NCBI RefSeq assembly: GCF_000466745.1
Contig: NZ_ANNI01000009.1
Location: 62,001-126,000 of the forward strand
Length of the DNA stretch: 64,000 nt
Origin: Campylobacter concisus ATCC 51562
GTDB lineage: Bacteria > Campylobacterota > Campylobacteria > Campylobacterales > Campylobacteraceae
Direction of reading: 5' to 3'
This document shows, in pieces, positions 34,765 through 44,251 of the stretch (positions are counted from its first letter, which is position 1; each line of letters starts with the position of its first letter). Under the pieces are notes generated by a model. That model was not told where the DNA came from. It made no database searches and saw only the letters and a list, made by a program, of their open reading frames with translations. A program made the translations under genes and the position numbers.

Positions 34765-37624
34765 TAAATTTTATATATTGTTAGCGCCAATAATAATTTC
34801 AGCGATCTTTTGCGCATATAGCGGAAATGAAAGCTATAAAAAATTCACAGATCTAAAAGATTTAAATGAAAAATTATATAAGCAGTCCTTAGTATTTCAA
34901 ACTATAAAATCCGTAATACAAGAGCACGATACGCTAATAGGCAAAAGCCAAGAAGATATAAAAAGGTTGCGGGATAACACCTTAAAAAATACACAAAAAT
35001 TTATAAATTCTATAAGAAAAGACGATCGCACTGAGATACGAAATATAAATAAATTAAAAGAATTGCTAGCAAATCTAAACCAAAATGATAAATTTGATGA
35101 ACTATTTTACGAATTTTTCCAAAATATAAATGGAGAAATAGATAGCGATTTTAAACAAGACTTAGACCGAGACTTTCCGCTTATAATAAAAGCTTATGCC
35201 ACAACTTTAAGTAAAATTTACAATCAACTCTCTTTAGCAAACAACACTAAATACTACGTAAAAAACATCTTTATAAATGGCCCTTTATTTTCAATAAACA
35301 GTAATGTGAGGGAAAATATATATTCCGTAAAAGACAGCACGCCAAATCTTGATATGCTTCCAAAAAGTAAGTTAAAAGAGAATATTTACAAAGACTTTAA
35401 CCAGTTTGAAGCCAACTATCAAGCTAAAAAGATAAGAGAAGATAAAGCCAAGATCGCATTTTCTGAAAAGCTAAATATCGAAGATATTATCTTAATCAAA
35501 CAGTATGAAGATGATAAATTTATACTTTTATTAGATAGTGCCATAAACATAAAAAATGAGCTAATAGAACTTACCAAGAGTGAAAAAATAAGCTTTGGCA
35601 TAAAGACCTTTTTTGAGTTTTTGCTTTGTGGCTTGCTCATTTTGTCTTTGCTTGGTATTTCTGCTAGGTTGAAATTTTTAAAGGTGCTTATCGATAAATC
35701 AAAATACATATCGAGTTATATCCTATCATCAAAAGAGACAAGTGCGGATAATGCTATATCAAAGCTCATAAAAACTTATGAAGATCTAAAAGAAACCTAT
35801 GTAAAAGATAGCAGCTTTTTTCAGATAAAAGATAGATATATTTTATCCGTGAGCAAGAAGCTAGAGTCTATCAATAAGGAAATTTTTACATCGACTGCGG
35901 CTTTAAAAATAGAAACGAATAATAGCAAAAAGCAAGTATTTATAGACACGATAGAAAAAAATGCAAATATCATGACTTCGCTTTATAACAATGCTAAAAA
36001 TATCTCAAATGTTAAAAAATATAGCGAATGCAATAAAACCGAGATATTTGATCCTCAAAAAAGCTTTGAAGAAATTTTGCAAGCAAATATCGTCTATTCG
36101 CAAAGCAAAAAGATAAATTTTATAAGCTATCTTGATCCAAGCCTTACAAATGAACTAGAAGGAAATCTAAATTCATTAAAAACCGCATTCAACTCTATCT
36201 TTTTGGCGTCTTTATCAATGTCTTTAAGACATCAAAACATTATCATCGCTATCAAAAAAGTTCAAAAAGAGTTTGATAGAAGCGGACTTTGTTCTGTAAG
36301 CTTTAGCATAAAAAATAGCTCAGCTGCCATGAGCGAAAAGCAAATTTCAGATATATTTTCAGATGATGAGAATAGTTTAAATAATGATGAGAGCGAGTTT
36401 TATCTAAAAATCGCTCAAATTTATTTAAAAAATTTAGAAAGTAAGCTGGAGATTAACTCGTTTCCAAGTATTGGCAATGAGTTTAAATTTGTAGTCATCT
36501 TTAAGACAACATCAAACTATAAAGACTTTGATATAAAATGCAATCATAAATTAGCATTCTTACAAGACGCAAATGTCGCTTACAACGAAGCTTTTAAACA
36601 AACTACAAAAGACCTTGGGCTCAAAGTGGATATGCTAACAAGCACGAGTCCATCTATTACAAAAAATTATGATGCTATATTTTTAAGAAACACCAATAAG
36701 CAAGGTCAAGATATTAAAAATCCGCTCATTTTAAAAGATCCGCTAACTCCATTAAGCATCACAAGGCTACTTTGCTTAGGCGAAGCTGATATTATGAATA
36801 AAAATTTAAACGATAAACCAAAAATTTTAATCTGCGATACTAATGAAATTTACATAGATATAACAGCAAGTGGTTTTAGTAAATTTAACTGCGAAGTTGT
36901 TGGAGTTTGCAATAAAAAAGATCTAAAACAAGCCATAAAGCAGGGCGATTTTGACCTTATATTTGTTGGCTCGAAATTTTTTGAAGCTGAAAAAAATAGC
37001 ATTCAAAAAAATCTTGATCTTATAAAAACAGCCATACAAAATGCAAAAATTCCAATTATACTAATGCTTTCAAATACTTCAAATATAGATGGAGACAGTG
37101 TCAAAGAATACTTCAATGCCTATATAAAAACGCCAATAAATAGCGACGAACTGGCTCAAATTTTTAGAAAATTTTTACCAAATTTTGGCGAGATCGCAAT
37201 AGACGAAAGCTATCTAGCAAAAAGCGAAAATATTATTTTATTTAAGAAATCGCCAATGGAAAATAAAATATTTAGCTCAGCTTTAGGAGAATTTTACAAC
37301 ACACTTGAAACCACAAATAGCTTTGATGAGCTATTAACAAAGATAAAAACCAAAACTTACGGCATCGTTCTTATAGATGAAAATGTAAAAGACTTCAACT
37401 ACGAAGAGCTAACAAGAGTTGTTGATAAGATAAGACAAAGCCAAAAGGCTGATACAAGAGTGCTGATATTTGGCGCACAAGAAAGAAGTGAATTTTCTTT
37501 TGTAAAAGTGTTAGCTAAAAATATCACAAAAGCAGAGCTTTCAGCTACCGTAAGGGAACAAATCGATTCTATGGGCACTAGCTACGCTAAAAGCTCTTAT
37601 GAATTTATTAAGTTTAACGCTTAA
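34754..37624 (+). CDS. Degenerate membrane-bound hybrid histidine kinase-like protein
   Basis: A protein of about 956 residues. A first membrane helix (FYILLAPIIISAIFCAYSG, about 5-25), a 260-residue predicted periplasmic sensor domain, and a second helix (FFEFLLCGLLILSLLGISA, about 285-305) precede a kinase-like region. The expected H-box is RYILSVSKKLESINKE with no His. The ATPase-like part lacks readable N, G1 and G2 boxes. A receiver-like domain (PKILICDTNEIYIDI, about 690) has FDLIFVGSKFF where the phosphoacceptor Asp should be. A second, C-terminal receiver-like domain (NIILFKKSP..., YGIVLIDENV near 870) keeps an Asp at that place. ATG 34754 is preferred over 34724. A signalling scaffold or pseudokinase is inferred. 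Confidence 0.62.
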   Translation: MKNNKFYILLAPIIISAIFCAYSGNESYKKFTDLKDLNEKLYKQSLVFQTIKSVIQEHDTLIGKSQEDIKRLRDNTLKNTQKFINSIRKDDRTEIRNINKLKELLANLNQNDKFDELFYEFFQNINGEIDSDFKQDLDRDFPLIIKAYATTLSKIYNQLSLANNTKYYVKNIFINGPLFSINSNVRENIYSVKDSTPNLDMLPKSKLKENIYKDFNQFEANYQAKKIREDKAKIAFSEKLNIEDIILIKQYEDDKFILLLDSAINIKNELIELTKSEKISFGIKTFFEFLLCGLLILSLLGISARLKFLKVLIDKSKYISSYILSSKETSADNAISKLIKTYEDLKETYVKDSSFFQIKDRYILSVSKKLESINKEIFTSTAALKIETNNSKKQVFIDTIEKNANIMTSLYNNAKNISNVKKYSECNKTEIFDPQKSFEEILQANIVYSQSKKINFISYLDPSLTNELEGNLNSLKTAFNSIFLASLSMSLRHQNIIIAIKKVQKEFDRSGLCSVSFSIKNSSAAMSEKQISDIFSDDENSLNNDESEFYLKIAQIYLKNLESKLEINSFPSIGNEFKFVVIFKTTSNYKDFDIKCNHKLAFLQDANVAYNEAFKQTTKDLGLKVDMLTSTSPSITKNYDAIFLRNTNKQGQDIKNPLILKDPLTPLSITRLLCLGEADIMNKNLNDKPKILICDTNEIYIDITASGFSKFNCEVVGVCNKKDLKQAIKQGDFDLIFVGSKFFEAEKNSIQKNLDLIKTAIQNAKIPIILMLSNTSNIDGDSVKEYFNAYIKTPINSDELAQIFRKFLPNFGEIAIDESYLAKSENIILFKKSPMENKIFSSALGEFYNTLETTNSFDELLTKIKTKTYGIVLIDENVKDFNYEELTRVVDKIRQSQKADTRVLIFGAQERSEFSFVKVLAKNITKAELSATVREQIDSMGTSYAKSSYEFIKFNA

Positions 37625-38892
37625 AACTCTTTTGCGTTATTTTTAAATACATTTAGCACGCTTGCTCGCTTATGGCAAATTTCAGCGTATTCTCTTTCGC
37701 TCTTTGAGTCATAAACTATACCAGCTCCAGCCCCTACAAATACATCACTAAATCCATTTTCACCTGACACAAAGATGGCCGAGCGAATAAGAATAGCAAC
37801 CTGAGCATCGCCATTAAAATGTAAAAATCCAATGCCGCCGCCATAGATATTTCGCTCAGAAATTTCAAGCTCATTGATTATCTGCATAGCTCTTATTTTT
37901 GGGGCTCCGCTTAGCGTGCCAGCCGGAAATATGCTAGCTAAGACATCAAAAAGATCAAAACCTTTGGCGCACTTGCCATAGACATCACTTACAATATGAA
38001 TTACTTTTTCATATTTTTGGATATGCATCGCATTTTTTACGGATACACTTTTTGGCTCTGAAACCCTGCCAATGTCATTTCTAGCAAGATCGATTAGCAT
38101 TTTATGTTCAGCCAGCTCCTTTTCGTCACTTAAAAGCTCATTTTCAAGTGCCGCATCTGCATTTGCATCGCTTCCTCTAGGTCTTGTGCCTGCGATCGGA
38201 GCTACAAAAATTTGCTCACTTTTCATCTCAAAAACAAGCTCTGGCGAAGAGCCAACCACATCGCCATAAGGTGTAGGAAAATGAAACATATATGGACTTG
38301 GATTTGTAAGTGAGAGCTTTTTATAAAAGTCTAGACTACTCATATTCGTTGAAATTTCAAGCAATTCACCAAGCACCACCTGAAAGACATCGCCACTTCT
38401 TATATACTCTTTTGCTAATTCAACCATATCCTCAAAGTGTTTCTTTTCTTTACCAAGATCAGTTTTTATACTAAATTTACTCTGCTCTTTGCTTTTGCAT
38501 TCAACTTTTGCATCAAGCAAAAAGTCATAATATTTATTCTTATCTCCATAAAATGTATAAATTTTACTCATCTTATCAAAGTGCAGATAGGCCTTAGCAT
38601 CGGCATAGATAAATTTTGGAAATTCATACTTTTTAGCTTTCTCTTCTCCGATATATTCAAAATATCTCACGCCATCATAAGCAAAAACACCAAAGAGACC
38701 TGCAAATGGAGCTAATGATTTATTACGATTTGTATCAAAATAACTTCTAAGCCCATAAAAATCCATGTCCTTTTCATCGATGTATTCGCAATCAATGCCT
38801 ATAATCGTTTGTGTCTTATCCTCGGCTAGGTAGCTATTTTTAAATTTTTCTCTAATCACTTCATAATAAAACAGTGGTTGTTCTAAGAGCAT
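37621..38892 (-). CDS. trpE: Anthranilate synthase component I TrpE
   Basis: Chorismate-utilising enzyme that makes anthranilate with a glutamine amidotransferase partner. The 423-residue protein shows FVAPIAGTRPRG near 230, the helix SDEKELAEHKMLIDLARNDIGRV near 255-277, DVLASIFPAGTLSGAPKIRAMQII near 323-346, GGGIGFLHFNGDAQVAILIRSA and GAGAGIVYDS near 385, all of the chorismate-binding domain. Para-aminobenzoate synthase (PabB) is closely similar; the TLSGAPK and GTRPRG motifs favour TrpE but do not exclude it. No other trp gene is adjacent in the window, which is unusual. Its stop overlaps that of the convergent gene. Confidence 0.8.
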   Translation of the reverse strand: MLLEQPLFYYEVIREKFKNSYLAEDKTQTIIGIDCEYIDEKDMDFYGLRSYFDTNRNKSLAPFAGLFGVFAYDGVRYFEYIGEEKAKKYEFPKFIYADAKAYLHFDKMSKIYTFYGDKNKYYDFLLDAKVECKSKEQSKFSIKTDLGKEKKHFEDMVELAKEYIRSGDVFQVVLGELLEISTNMSSLDFYKKLSLTNPSPYMFHFPTPYGDVVGSSPELVFEMKSEQIFVAPIAGTRPRGSDANADAALENELLSDEKELAEHKMLIDLARNDIGRVSEPKSVSVKNAMHIQKYEKVIHIVSDVYGKCAKGFDLFDVLASIFPAGTLSGAPKIRAMQIINELEISERNIYGGGIGFLHFNGDAQVAILIRSAIFVSGENGFSDVFVGAGAGIVYDSKSEREYAEICHKRASVLNVFKNNAKEF

Positions 38893-38915
38893 TTTTTTCC
38901 TTTAAATTTTTGATG

Positions 38916-38921
38916 ATTATA
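38916..38921 (-). promoter_or_regulatory. -10 box of the trpE promoter
   Basis: TATAAT preceded by a seven-T run on the minus strand, 24 nt before the trpE ATG at 38892, within the 152-nt divergent gap shared with the TSUP gene. No Trp leader peptide or attenuator hairpin is evident in the short leader. Confidence 0.5.
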
Positions 38922-39044
38922 AAAAAAGTTCGCTTTTAGTTTTTAAAATTTTTATCGAATTTATAAATTTATGCCCAAATTTCACCTTTTTACTATTTTT
39001 TTAACACCGCTTGGCTAAAATTTGGCACTCATAAAAGGAAATTT

Positions 39045-39785
39045 ATGCTTTTTGTTGAACTTTTTATAATCGGTATCGGCGTTGGATACATCGCTGGCTT
39101 TTTTGGTATCGGTGGCGGCACAGTCGTTGTTCCTATAATGGTCGCCTTTGGATATGACATAAAAACCGCTATTGGCATAAGCGTCATGCAAATGATATTT
39201 AGTGCGACTTTTGGCTCGTATCTAAACTACAAAGCTGGTTTTTTAAAACTAAATCGTGGCGTAGTTTTAGGGTTTGGAGGCTTAGTTGGAGCTAGTTTTA
39301 GTGGCATTATTGTTTCATATGCGCCAGCGATTTTACTTGAGTCACTCTTGCTTGCAACATTTATCTTATCCCTTTTAAAGTTATATTTTATGCCAAATAG
39401 CGACGGCTCAAACGCAAATAACTCACTTTTTTTACTATTTTTAGTTGGTCTTTTTGTGGGTGCTCTTGCCATTAGTATTGGCATCGGCGGGGGCGTCTTT
39501 ATCGCTCCTATTTTGGTTGGCTTTTTACGCTATGAGCTAAAAAAAGCCGTTTCAATGGGAGTATTTTTTGTGATGTTTGCAGCCTTCTCTGGCTTTATCT
39601 CACTTTCATTAAGCGGCCATATTTCTTATTTAGAAGGTGCCTTTCTAGGTCTTGGCTCGCTAATAGGCGCATACTTTGGCACCAAAAAGACACAAGCCAT
39701 GGATAAAAAAGCACTTAAAAAGTGGTTTTTACTCTTTTACATAGCGATGATAACTCTAATCTTAAAGGATATGATATTTGGCTAA
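39045..39785 (+). CDS. TSUP-family membrane transporter (TauE/SafE)
   Basis: The 246-residue protein has about eight membrane segments in two repeats, each starting with the family signature: GYIAGFFGIGGGTVVVPIMVAFGYD (about 13-38) and GALAISIGIGGGVFIAPILVGF (about 143-165). TSUP proteins export sulfite, sulfoacetate or related anions; the substrate here is not known. ATG 39045 has AAAGGAAA 4-5 nt upstream. It is divergent from trpE and shares a bidirectional terminator with the convergent methyltransferase gene. Confidence 0.87.
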   Translation: MLFVELFIIGIGVGYIAGFFGIGGGTVVVPIMVAFGYDIKTAIGISVMQMIFSATFGSYLNYKAGFLKLNRGVVLGFGGLVGASFSGIIVSYAPAILLESLLLATFILSLLKLYFMPNSDGSNANNSLFLLFLVGLFVGALAISIGIGGGVFIAPILVGFLRYELKKAVSMGVFFVMFAAFSGFISLSLSGHISYLEGAFLGLGSLIGAYFGTKKTQAMDKKALKKWFLLFYIAMITLILKDMIFG

Positions 39786-39790
39786 ATCAA

Positions 39791-39823
39791 AAATTTAAGG
39801 CTAGGCTAGCTAGTCTTAAATTT
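39791..39823. terminator. Bidirectional terminator between the TSUP and methyltransferase genes
   Basis: A 14-bp inverted repeat (AAATTTAAGGCTAG / CTAGTCTTAAATTT, one mismatch) with a 5-nt loop lies 5 nt after the TSUP stop and contains the stop codon of the convergent methyltransferase gene (39816-39818) in its right arm. The minus-strand transcript reads into TTTTTG directly after the stem, giving a good U-tract; the plus transcript has a weaker one. Confidence 0.75.
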
Positions 39824-41276
39824 CTTCAAAAAAGTAGGCTTCACTTAATTTAAAAGCAAGCTTATCTAGCTCGTCTTTGCTTAAATTTACGCTCTTTGCG
39901 ATATCTTTTAAACTAGCTTTGCCATCAAATTTTAAAGCAATTTTGATCTCTTCATGGCTTAAGCTTAGCTTGCCATTTAGCTCATTTGCCAAAGAGATAA
40001 CTGGTGAGCTAGCATTTAAAAAATACTCAAGATACGCAGCAGCTCTAAGCTTTAGTCTAGTTTTGCCAGGCTCATAGATAAGTGCTTTGAGTTTTGAAGA
40101 AGAAATTTTAGTGTTTTGATCATTTAAAATTTCAAGCAGTCCCACAAAAGCTTCATCTGCATTCTCACCAAGTGCCGTTTTTACTTCGCTTAAATTTAGG
40201 CTTTGTGGATATCTTTTGCTTAAAATTTCTTGCGTTTTTGTTCTTGGCTGCTCGCTAAAATATGCAAAATAAATCTTATCAAGCTCGCTCTCTCCAAGTA
40301 CCGCTTCAAAGTCCTCAGCACCGCCAAGCCTCTCTTTGTGAGCGATGAGACTTTTTCTAAATGATCTATTAAACAAAAAGTCGTTTAGCTGCTCTTTTTT
40401 AATACGAGAGTTGTAATTTTGCTCGATGTGCGCGTCAAAGCGGTAAATCCCAGTCGAGCTTGCGAAGATATCATTTAGCGAAGCATCTATTACGTAGCAA
40501 AGTCCGTGCTTGTCGATATGTTTAGCAAATTTATGAAAGTAGATTGGCTCGTTGCTAGCCTCTAAAAAGTCATGCAATATATAATAATCATTGCCCTTTG
40601 CGATGATGCTTTGTAAGAAATTTAGCTGTGTTAAAAGCAGCTTCATGCTATCTTTGTATACGACATCACTTTGGCTTTGCAGGCTAAATTTCAAATAATC
40701 CTGCAAGAAATTTAACTCGCTTTTTACGCGAGCAAGTGCTTCTTTGCTATCGTTGCCTGAGCTTACAAAAAGCATAAAATCTCTTAAAATATCAAGACTC
40801 TTCCAACCAGGATAGGTATTATACGAAACATAAGCGATGCCGTCATTGCTAAGTAGTGCCTTAATCGTTGCAAGCAACGCATCTCTTACATTTGGGCTCA
40901 CCCAGCTATAAACGCCATGAGCGATAATATAGTCAAATTTTCCAAGCTCTTTTATATCGCTTTCGTTCATGTGTAAAAAATTTCGCTCAAGCAGAGTAAA
41001 ATTTTCTAAACCTACCTGCTTTGCTACTTTGTTACCTTCAGCCACTTGATGGCTTGAGATGTCGATACCAACAACTTTTGCGTTTTTATGCGAAATGGCA
41101 AATGGCAAGATATTGCCACCGTATGATGAGCCAAGCTCAAGCACTCTAGCCTCTTTTAAGCCAGCTGCCTTAAGTCCCAGAAATTTAGCAACCGCTTCTA
41201 TCCTAACTGGCGAGCAGTCGCTAAATGCGGCCGAGAAATAAGGAATTTCATCGTAAGCTTTCTTTGTTTTATTCAT
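39816..41276 (-). CDS. SAM-dependent methyltransferase with regulatory domain
   Basis: The 486-residue protein has an N-terminal Rossmann methyltransferase: motif I RVLELGSSYGGNILPFA (about 44-60), VVGIDISSHQVAEG near 72, motif II-like FDYIIAHGVYSWVSP near 112, and YVSYNTYPGWKSLDILRDFM. The C-terminal 230 residues match the layout of the methyltransferase regulatory domain (FLEASNEPIYFHKFAKHIDKHGLCYVIDA, then a winged-helix-like tail SLKDIAKSVNLSKDELDKLA). The methyl acceptor is unknown. The ATG overlaps the serC stop (ATGA), so it is expressed with serC. Confidence 0.8.
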   Translation of the reverse strand: MNKTKKAYDEIPYFSAAFSDCSPVRIEAVAKFLGLKAAGLKEARVLELGSSYGGNILPFAISHKNAKVVGIDISSHQVAEGNKVAKQVGLENFTLLERNFLHMNESDIKELGKFDYIIAHGVYSWVSPNVRDALLATIKALLSNDGIAYVSYNTYPGWKSLDILRDFMLFVSSGNDSKEALARVKSELNFLQDYLKFSLQSQSDVVYKDSMKLLLTQLNFLQSIIAKGNDYYILHDFLEASNEPIYFHKFAKHIDKHGLCYVIDASLNDIFASSTGIYRFDAHIEQNYNSRIKKEQLNDFLFNRSFRKSLIAHKERLGGAEDFEAVLGESELDKIYFAYFSEQPRTKTQEILSKRYPQSLNLSEVKTALGENADEAFVGLLEILNDQNTKISSSKLKALIYEPGKTRLKLRAAAYLEYFLNASSPVISLANELNGKLSLSHEEIKIALKFDGKASLKDIAKSVNLSKDELDKLAFKLSEAYFFEEI

Positions 41277-42355
41277 CAGCTATGTTTTCTTGCAAATTCT
41301 CTCATAAACTCACCAAGTTTTTCAACATCACTTTGGCTAACGGCATTGTAGATAGAGGCTCTTATACCGCCAAGATGTCTGTGACCTTTTAGCCCTAGCA
41401 TGCCCTCTTTTAGCGCTTCTTCGACAAAAACTGGCTCAAGTGCATGATCCTTTGGTATCGTAAAGCTCACGTTCATATCTGATCTGCTTGATTTTTTAGC
41501 GTGGCCTACGTAAAAGCCATTTGAGCTATCTATGATGTCATAAAGCGTGCTTGCTTTTTTGGCATTTATCTTCTCAACCTCGGCAAGTCCGCCAAGATCT
41601 AGTAGGTGCTGCATAGTTAAATTTAAAAGATAAATTCCAAAAGTTGGCGGTGTGTTGTAAAGCGAGTTTGCCTCTACGTGCGTTTTGTAGCGCAAAAACA
41701 TAGGGATATTTTGGCTGCTCACACGATCAACTAGGTCTTTTCTTAAAATGACGATAGTCACGCCACTTGGGCCTGCATTTTTCTGAGCGCCACCGTAAAG
41801 CAAGCCGATACTGCTAAAATCAAGCGGCCTAGCGAAAAAGTCGCTCGAAGCATCGACAACAAGGGGCGATTTAGTCTTTGGCATAGCCTTATACTGTGTG
41901 CCATAAATCGTATTGTTTGAGCAGATGTAGGCGTAGTCGGCATCGTCACTAAATTTTACATCAGGGATGTAAGAGAAATTTTCATCCTCACTGCTTGCTA
42001 CGACATCCACATTTACACCAAGCACATTTGCCTCTTTGATCGCTTTGTTTGTCCAAACGCCAGTATTTGCGTACTCGGCCCTGCCGCCTTGATATAAATT
42101 CATCGGTATCATGCTAAATTGCAAGTGTGCACCACCTTGAAGAAATAAAATTTCATACTCATCGCCGATGCCGTAAAGCTTTCTTATCTTATCCATCGCG
42201 CCAAAGTGGATCTCCTCAAAGGTCTTGCTTCTGTGGCTGATCTCCATGATCGAGTAGCCCTCGCCTCTGTAGTCGGTAAATTCGGCCTTTGCGTGCTCTA
42301 AAACATCTAGTGGTATCGCGCTTGGACCTGCGCTAAAGTTAATTTTTCTACTCAT
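41276..42355 (-). CDS. serC: Phosphoserine aminotransferase SerC
   Basis: PLP enzyme of serine and pyridoxal-phosphate synthesis. The 359 residues include [17 protein letters not shown] near the N-terminus, [30 protein letters not shown] near 72, [13 protein letters not shown] near 168, the PLP lysine in [12 protein letters not shown] near 191, and [15 protein letters not shown] near 327. Length is typical. It ends in an ATGA overlap with the methyltransferase gene and starts 2 nt from xseA. SerB, the phosphatase of the same pathway, is at 58407. Confidence 0.95.
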   Translation of the reverse strand: MSRKINFSAGPSAIPLDVLEHAKAEFTDYRGEGYSIMEISHRSKTFEEIHFGAMDKIRKLYGIGDEYEILFLQGGAHLQFSMIPMNLYQGGRAEYANTGVWTNKAIKEANVLGVNVDVVASSEDENFSYIPDVKFSDDADYAYICSNNTIYGTQYKAMPKTKSPLVVDASSDFFARPLDFSSIGLLYGGAQKNAGPSGVTIVILRKDLVDRVSSQNIPMFLRYKTHVEANSLYNTPPTFGIYLLNLTMQHLLDLGGLAEVEKINAKKASTLYDIIDSSNGFYVGHAKKSSRSDMNVSFTIPKDHALEPVFVEEALKEGMLGLKGHRHLGGIRASIYNAVSQSDVEKLGEFMREFARKHS

Positions 42356-42357
42356 TT

Positions 42358-43524
42358 TTACTCCTTGATAATTGCTTTTTTATGTGTATTTTGCGAGACA
42401 AGCTCTATCTCATCGTCTATTTTTAAATCCCTAAGATCAACTCTCTTGCCATCTTTTCTAACCTCGATAAGCCCCTTCGTGCTCTCAAAAAAGAGCTCTC
42501 TCATCTCATAAGCCTTCTCTAGCGAGCCAAGGGCCGAGCCAAGGACTAAAATTTTTCTTTGCACGGCATTTACTAGAGCGTTTTGCTTGTTTGCTACCTC
42601 GCTAAATTTTAGCTCGATCCTAGCTTTTAGGGCATTTGATGAAAATTTAGAAAGTAGTAAATTTAGCAGATTTTGCTTTTTGGTGATCTTTAAGCTTAAA
42701 GCGCTATCAAGATCGTCGCTGAGCCTATCAAGATACTGAAAAAACGCCTCTTCATCAGGCAAAAGATCTAGCATAGCTGCACTTGGCGTAAGCGACCTAC
42801 GATCTGCCACAAAGTCGCTTATAACATAGTCGATCTCGTGTCCGATAGCACTTATGACTGGCGTTTTTGTAGCGTAAATTTCACGTGCTAAGTCCTCGTC
42901 GTTAAAGCACCAAAGATCCTCTTTACTACCACCTCCACGAGCTAAAACGATCACATCAACGCCGTATCTATCAGCTCTTTTTAAAGCCTTTATGAGCGAG
43001 CTTGGGGCATTTTCACCTTGAGTTAAGGCATCAAAGATATAAATTTCGCTTAATTTCCAACGACTCGTCACGACCTTTAACATATCCTGAAGTGCCGCTG
43101 AAGTAGCGCTTGTGACAAGGGCTATTTTTTTAGGTAAATTTGGTATCTCTTTTTTTGCAGCAATGTCAAAAAGGCCCTCATTTTCGAGCTTTTCTTTAAG
43201 CTGCCTAAACGCAAGCTCAAGCTCACCCTCGCCATCAGGCAGCATCGCACTAGCCACTAGCTGATACGACCCGCTTGGCGAATAAATGGTCACTTTGCCA
43301 TAAATTTTGACCTTCAAGCCATCTTTTGGTAAGAATTTCACCTTTTGGTTGTTCATGCGATACATCACAGCTGAGATGCTTGACTTCTCATCCTTTAGCG
43401 TGAAGTACCAGTGCCCAGAAGCATGCTTAGTAAGGCGCGAGATTTCGCCACTTACCTCGACGTAGTCAAGTGTCGCTTCAAGCAGCGCCTTTGCTTTTTC
43501 GTTTAGCTCAGAAACACTAAGCAT
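42358..43524 (-). CDS. xseA: Exodeoxyribonuclease VII large subunit XseA
   Basis: Large subunit of the single-strand exonuclease. The 388-residue protein has the N-terminal OB-fold ([36 protein letters not shown], about 21-57), the catalytic region with [15 protein letters not shown] near 134 and [24 protein letters not shown] near 189-212, [26 protein letters not shown] near 223-248, and a C-terminal coiled region. It is shorter than the 450-residue E. coli enzyme, as in other Campylobacter. It overlaps ubiE by 8 nt. No xseB is recognised here. Confidence 0.93.
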   Translation of the reverse strand: MLSVSELNEKAKALLEATLDYVEVSGEISRLTKHASGHWYFTLKDEKSSISAVMYRMNNQKVKFLPKDGLKVKIYGKVTIYSPSGSYQLVASAMLPDGEGELELAFRQLKEKLENEGLFDIAAKKEIPNLPKKIALVTSATSAALQDMLKVVTSRWKLSEIYIFDALTQGENAPSSLIKALKRADRYGVDVIVLARGGGSKEDLWCFNDEDLAREIYATKTPVISAIGHEIDYVISDFVADRRSLTPSAAMLDLLPDEEAFFQYLDRLSDDLDSALSLKITKKQNLLNLLLSKFSSNALKARIELKFSEVANKQNALVNAVQRKILVLGSALGSLEKAYEMRELFFESTKGLIEVRKDGKRVDLRDLKIDDEIELVSQNTHKKAIIKE

Positions 43525-44239
43525 TGATTTCTCTTACCTTTTTAGCGATAAATAGTGTTGAGATATCCATGCTAAAGCCCTTGCAAAGCTCTATCTCAAA
43601 ACCAGCCGTGGCTAGCTCGTCGCAAAAGCTCTTTGCGTCCAAGAAATTTTCTATCGAGCTTGGCAGATACTCGTACGCCTCTTTATTTTTTGAGATAAAG
43701 CCACCAATTTTTGGCAAAATTTTACTTAGGTAAAAATCTCTTAGCGAGGTTATAAGCCCCTTTTTCTGGCGTTTTGTAAATTCAAGTACGACTACGTAGC
43801 CATTTAGAGCAAGCACTCTATTAAACTCTCTAAGCGCAGCCTTTCGCTCAACCACATTTCTAATGCCATAGCTTATGCTTAAAATTTGAGCCTCACCGCT
43901 TGCAAGCGTTGTATTATTAGCGTAGGCCTCTATAAATTTAAAATTTGGAAATTTCGCCCTCGCCTCTTTTAGCATGCCACTTGATGGATCGATGCCAGTA
44001 AGGCTTTTTATCTGCACGCCAAATTCTTTTGAGATTTCACTCCAAAGCCCCATCATATCGCCAGTACCACAAGCCACGTCGACGATATTTATGCTTCTTT
44101 CTTTAAAAATTTCTAGCATATATCTGCAGGCGAATTTCCTCCAGCTCACATCCACGCCAAGACTTAGCACTCTGTTTGCGACGTCATAAGTCGGAGCGAT
44201 CTGGTTAAACATATCAACGATTTTTTCTTGTTTTTGCAT
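43517..44239 (-). CDS. ubiE: Demethylmenaquinone/ubiquinone methyltransferase UbiE (MenG)
   Basis: C-methyltransferase of quinone synthesis; in Campylobacter the substrate would be a demethylmenaquinone. The 240-residue protein shows MFNQIAPTYDVANRVLSLGVDVSWRKFA (about 10-37, the UbiE signature), motif I IVDVACGTGDMMGLW near 53, LTGIDPSSGMLKEA near 78, and SYGIRNVVERKAALREFNRVL near 124. It overlaps xseA by 8 nt and follows the CYTH-CHAD gene by 12 nt. Confidence 0.93.
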   Translation of the reverse strand: MQKQEKIVDMFNQIAPTYDVANRVLSLGVDVSWRKFACRYMLEIFKERSINIVDVACGTGDMMGLWSEISKEFGVQIKSLTGIDPSSGMLKEARAKFPNFKFIEAYANNTTLASGEAQILSISYGIRNVVERKAALREFNRVLALNGYVVVLEFTKRQKKGLITSLRDFYLSKILPKIGGFISKNKEAYEYLPSSIENFLDAKSFCDELATAGFEIELCKGFSMDISTLFIAKKVREINA

Positions 44240-44251
44240 AAATTTGCCCTT

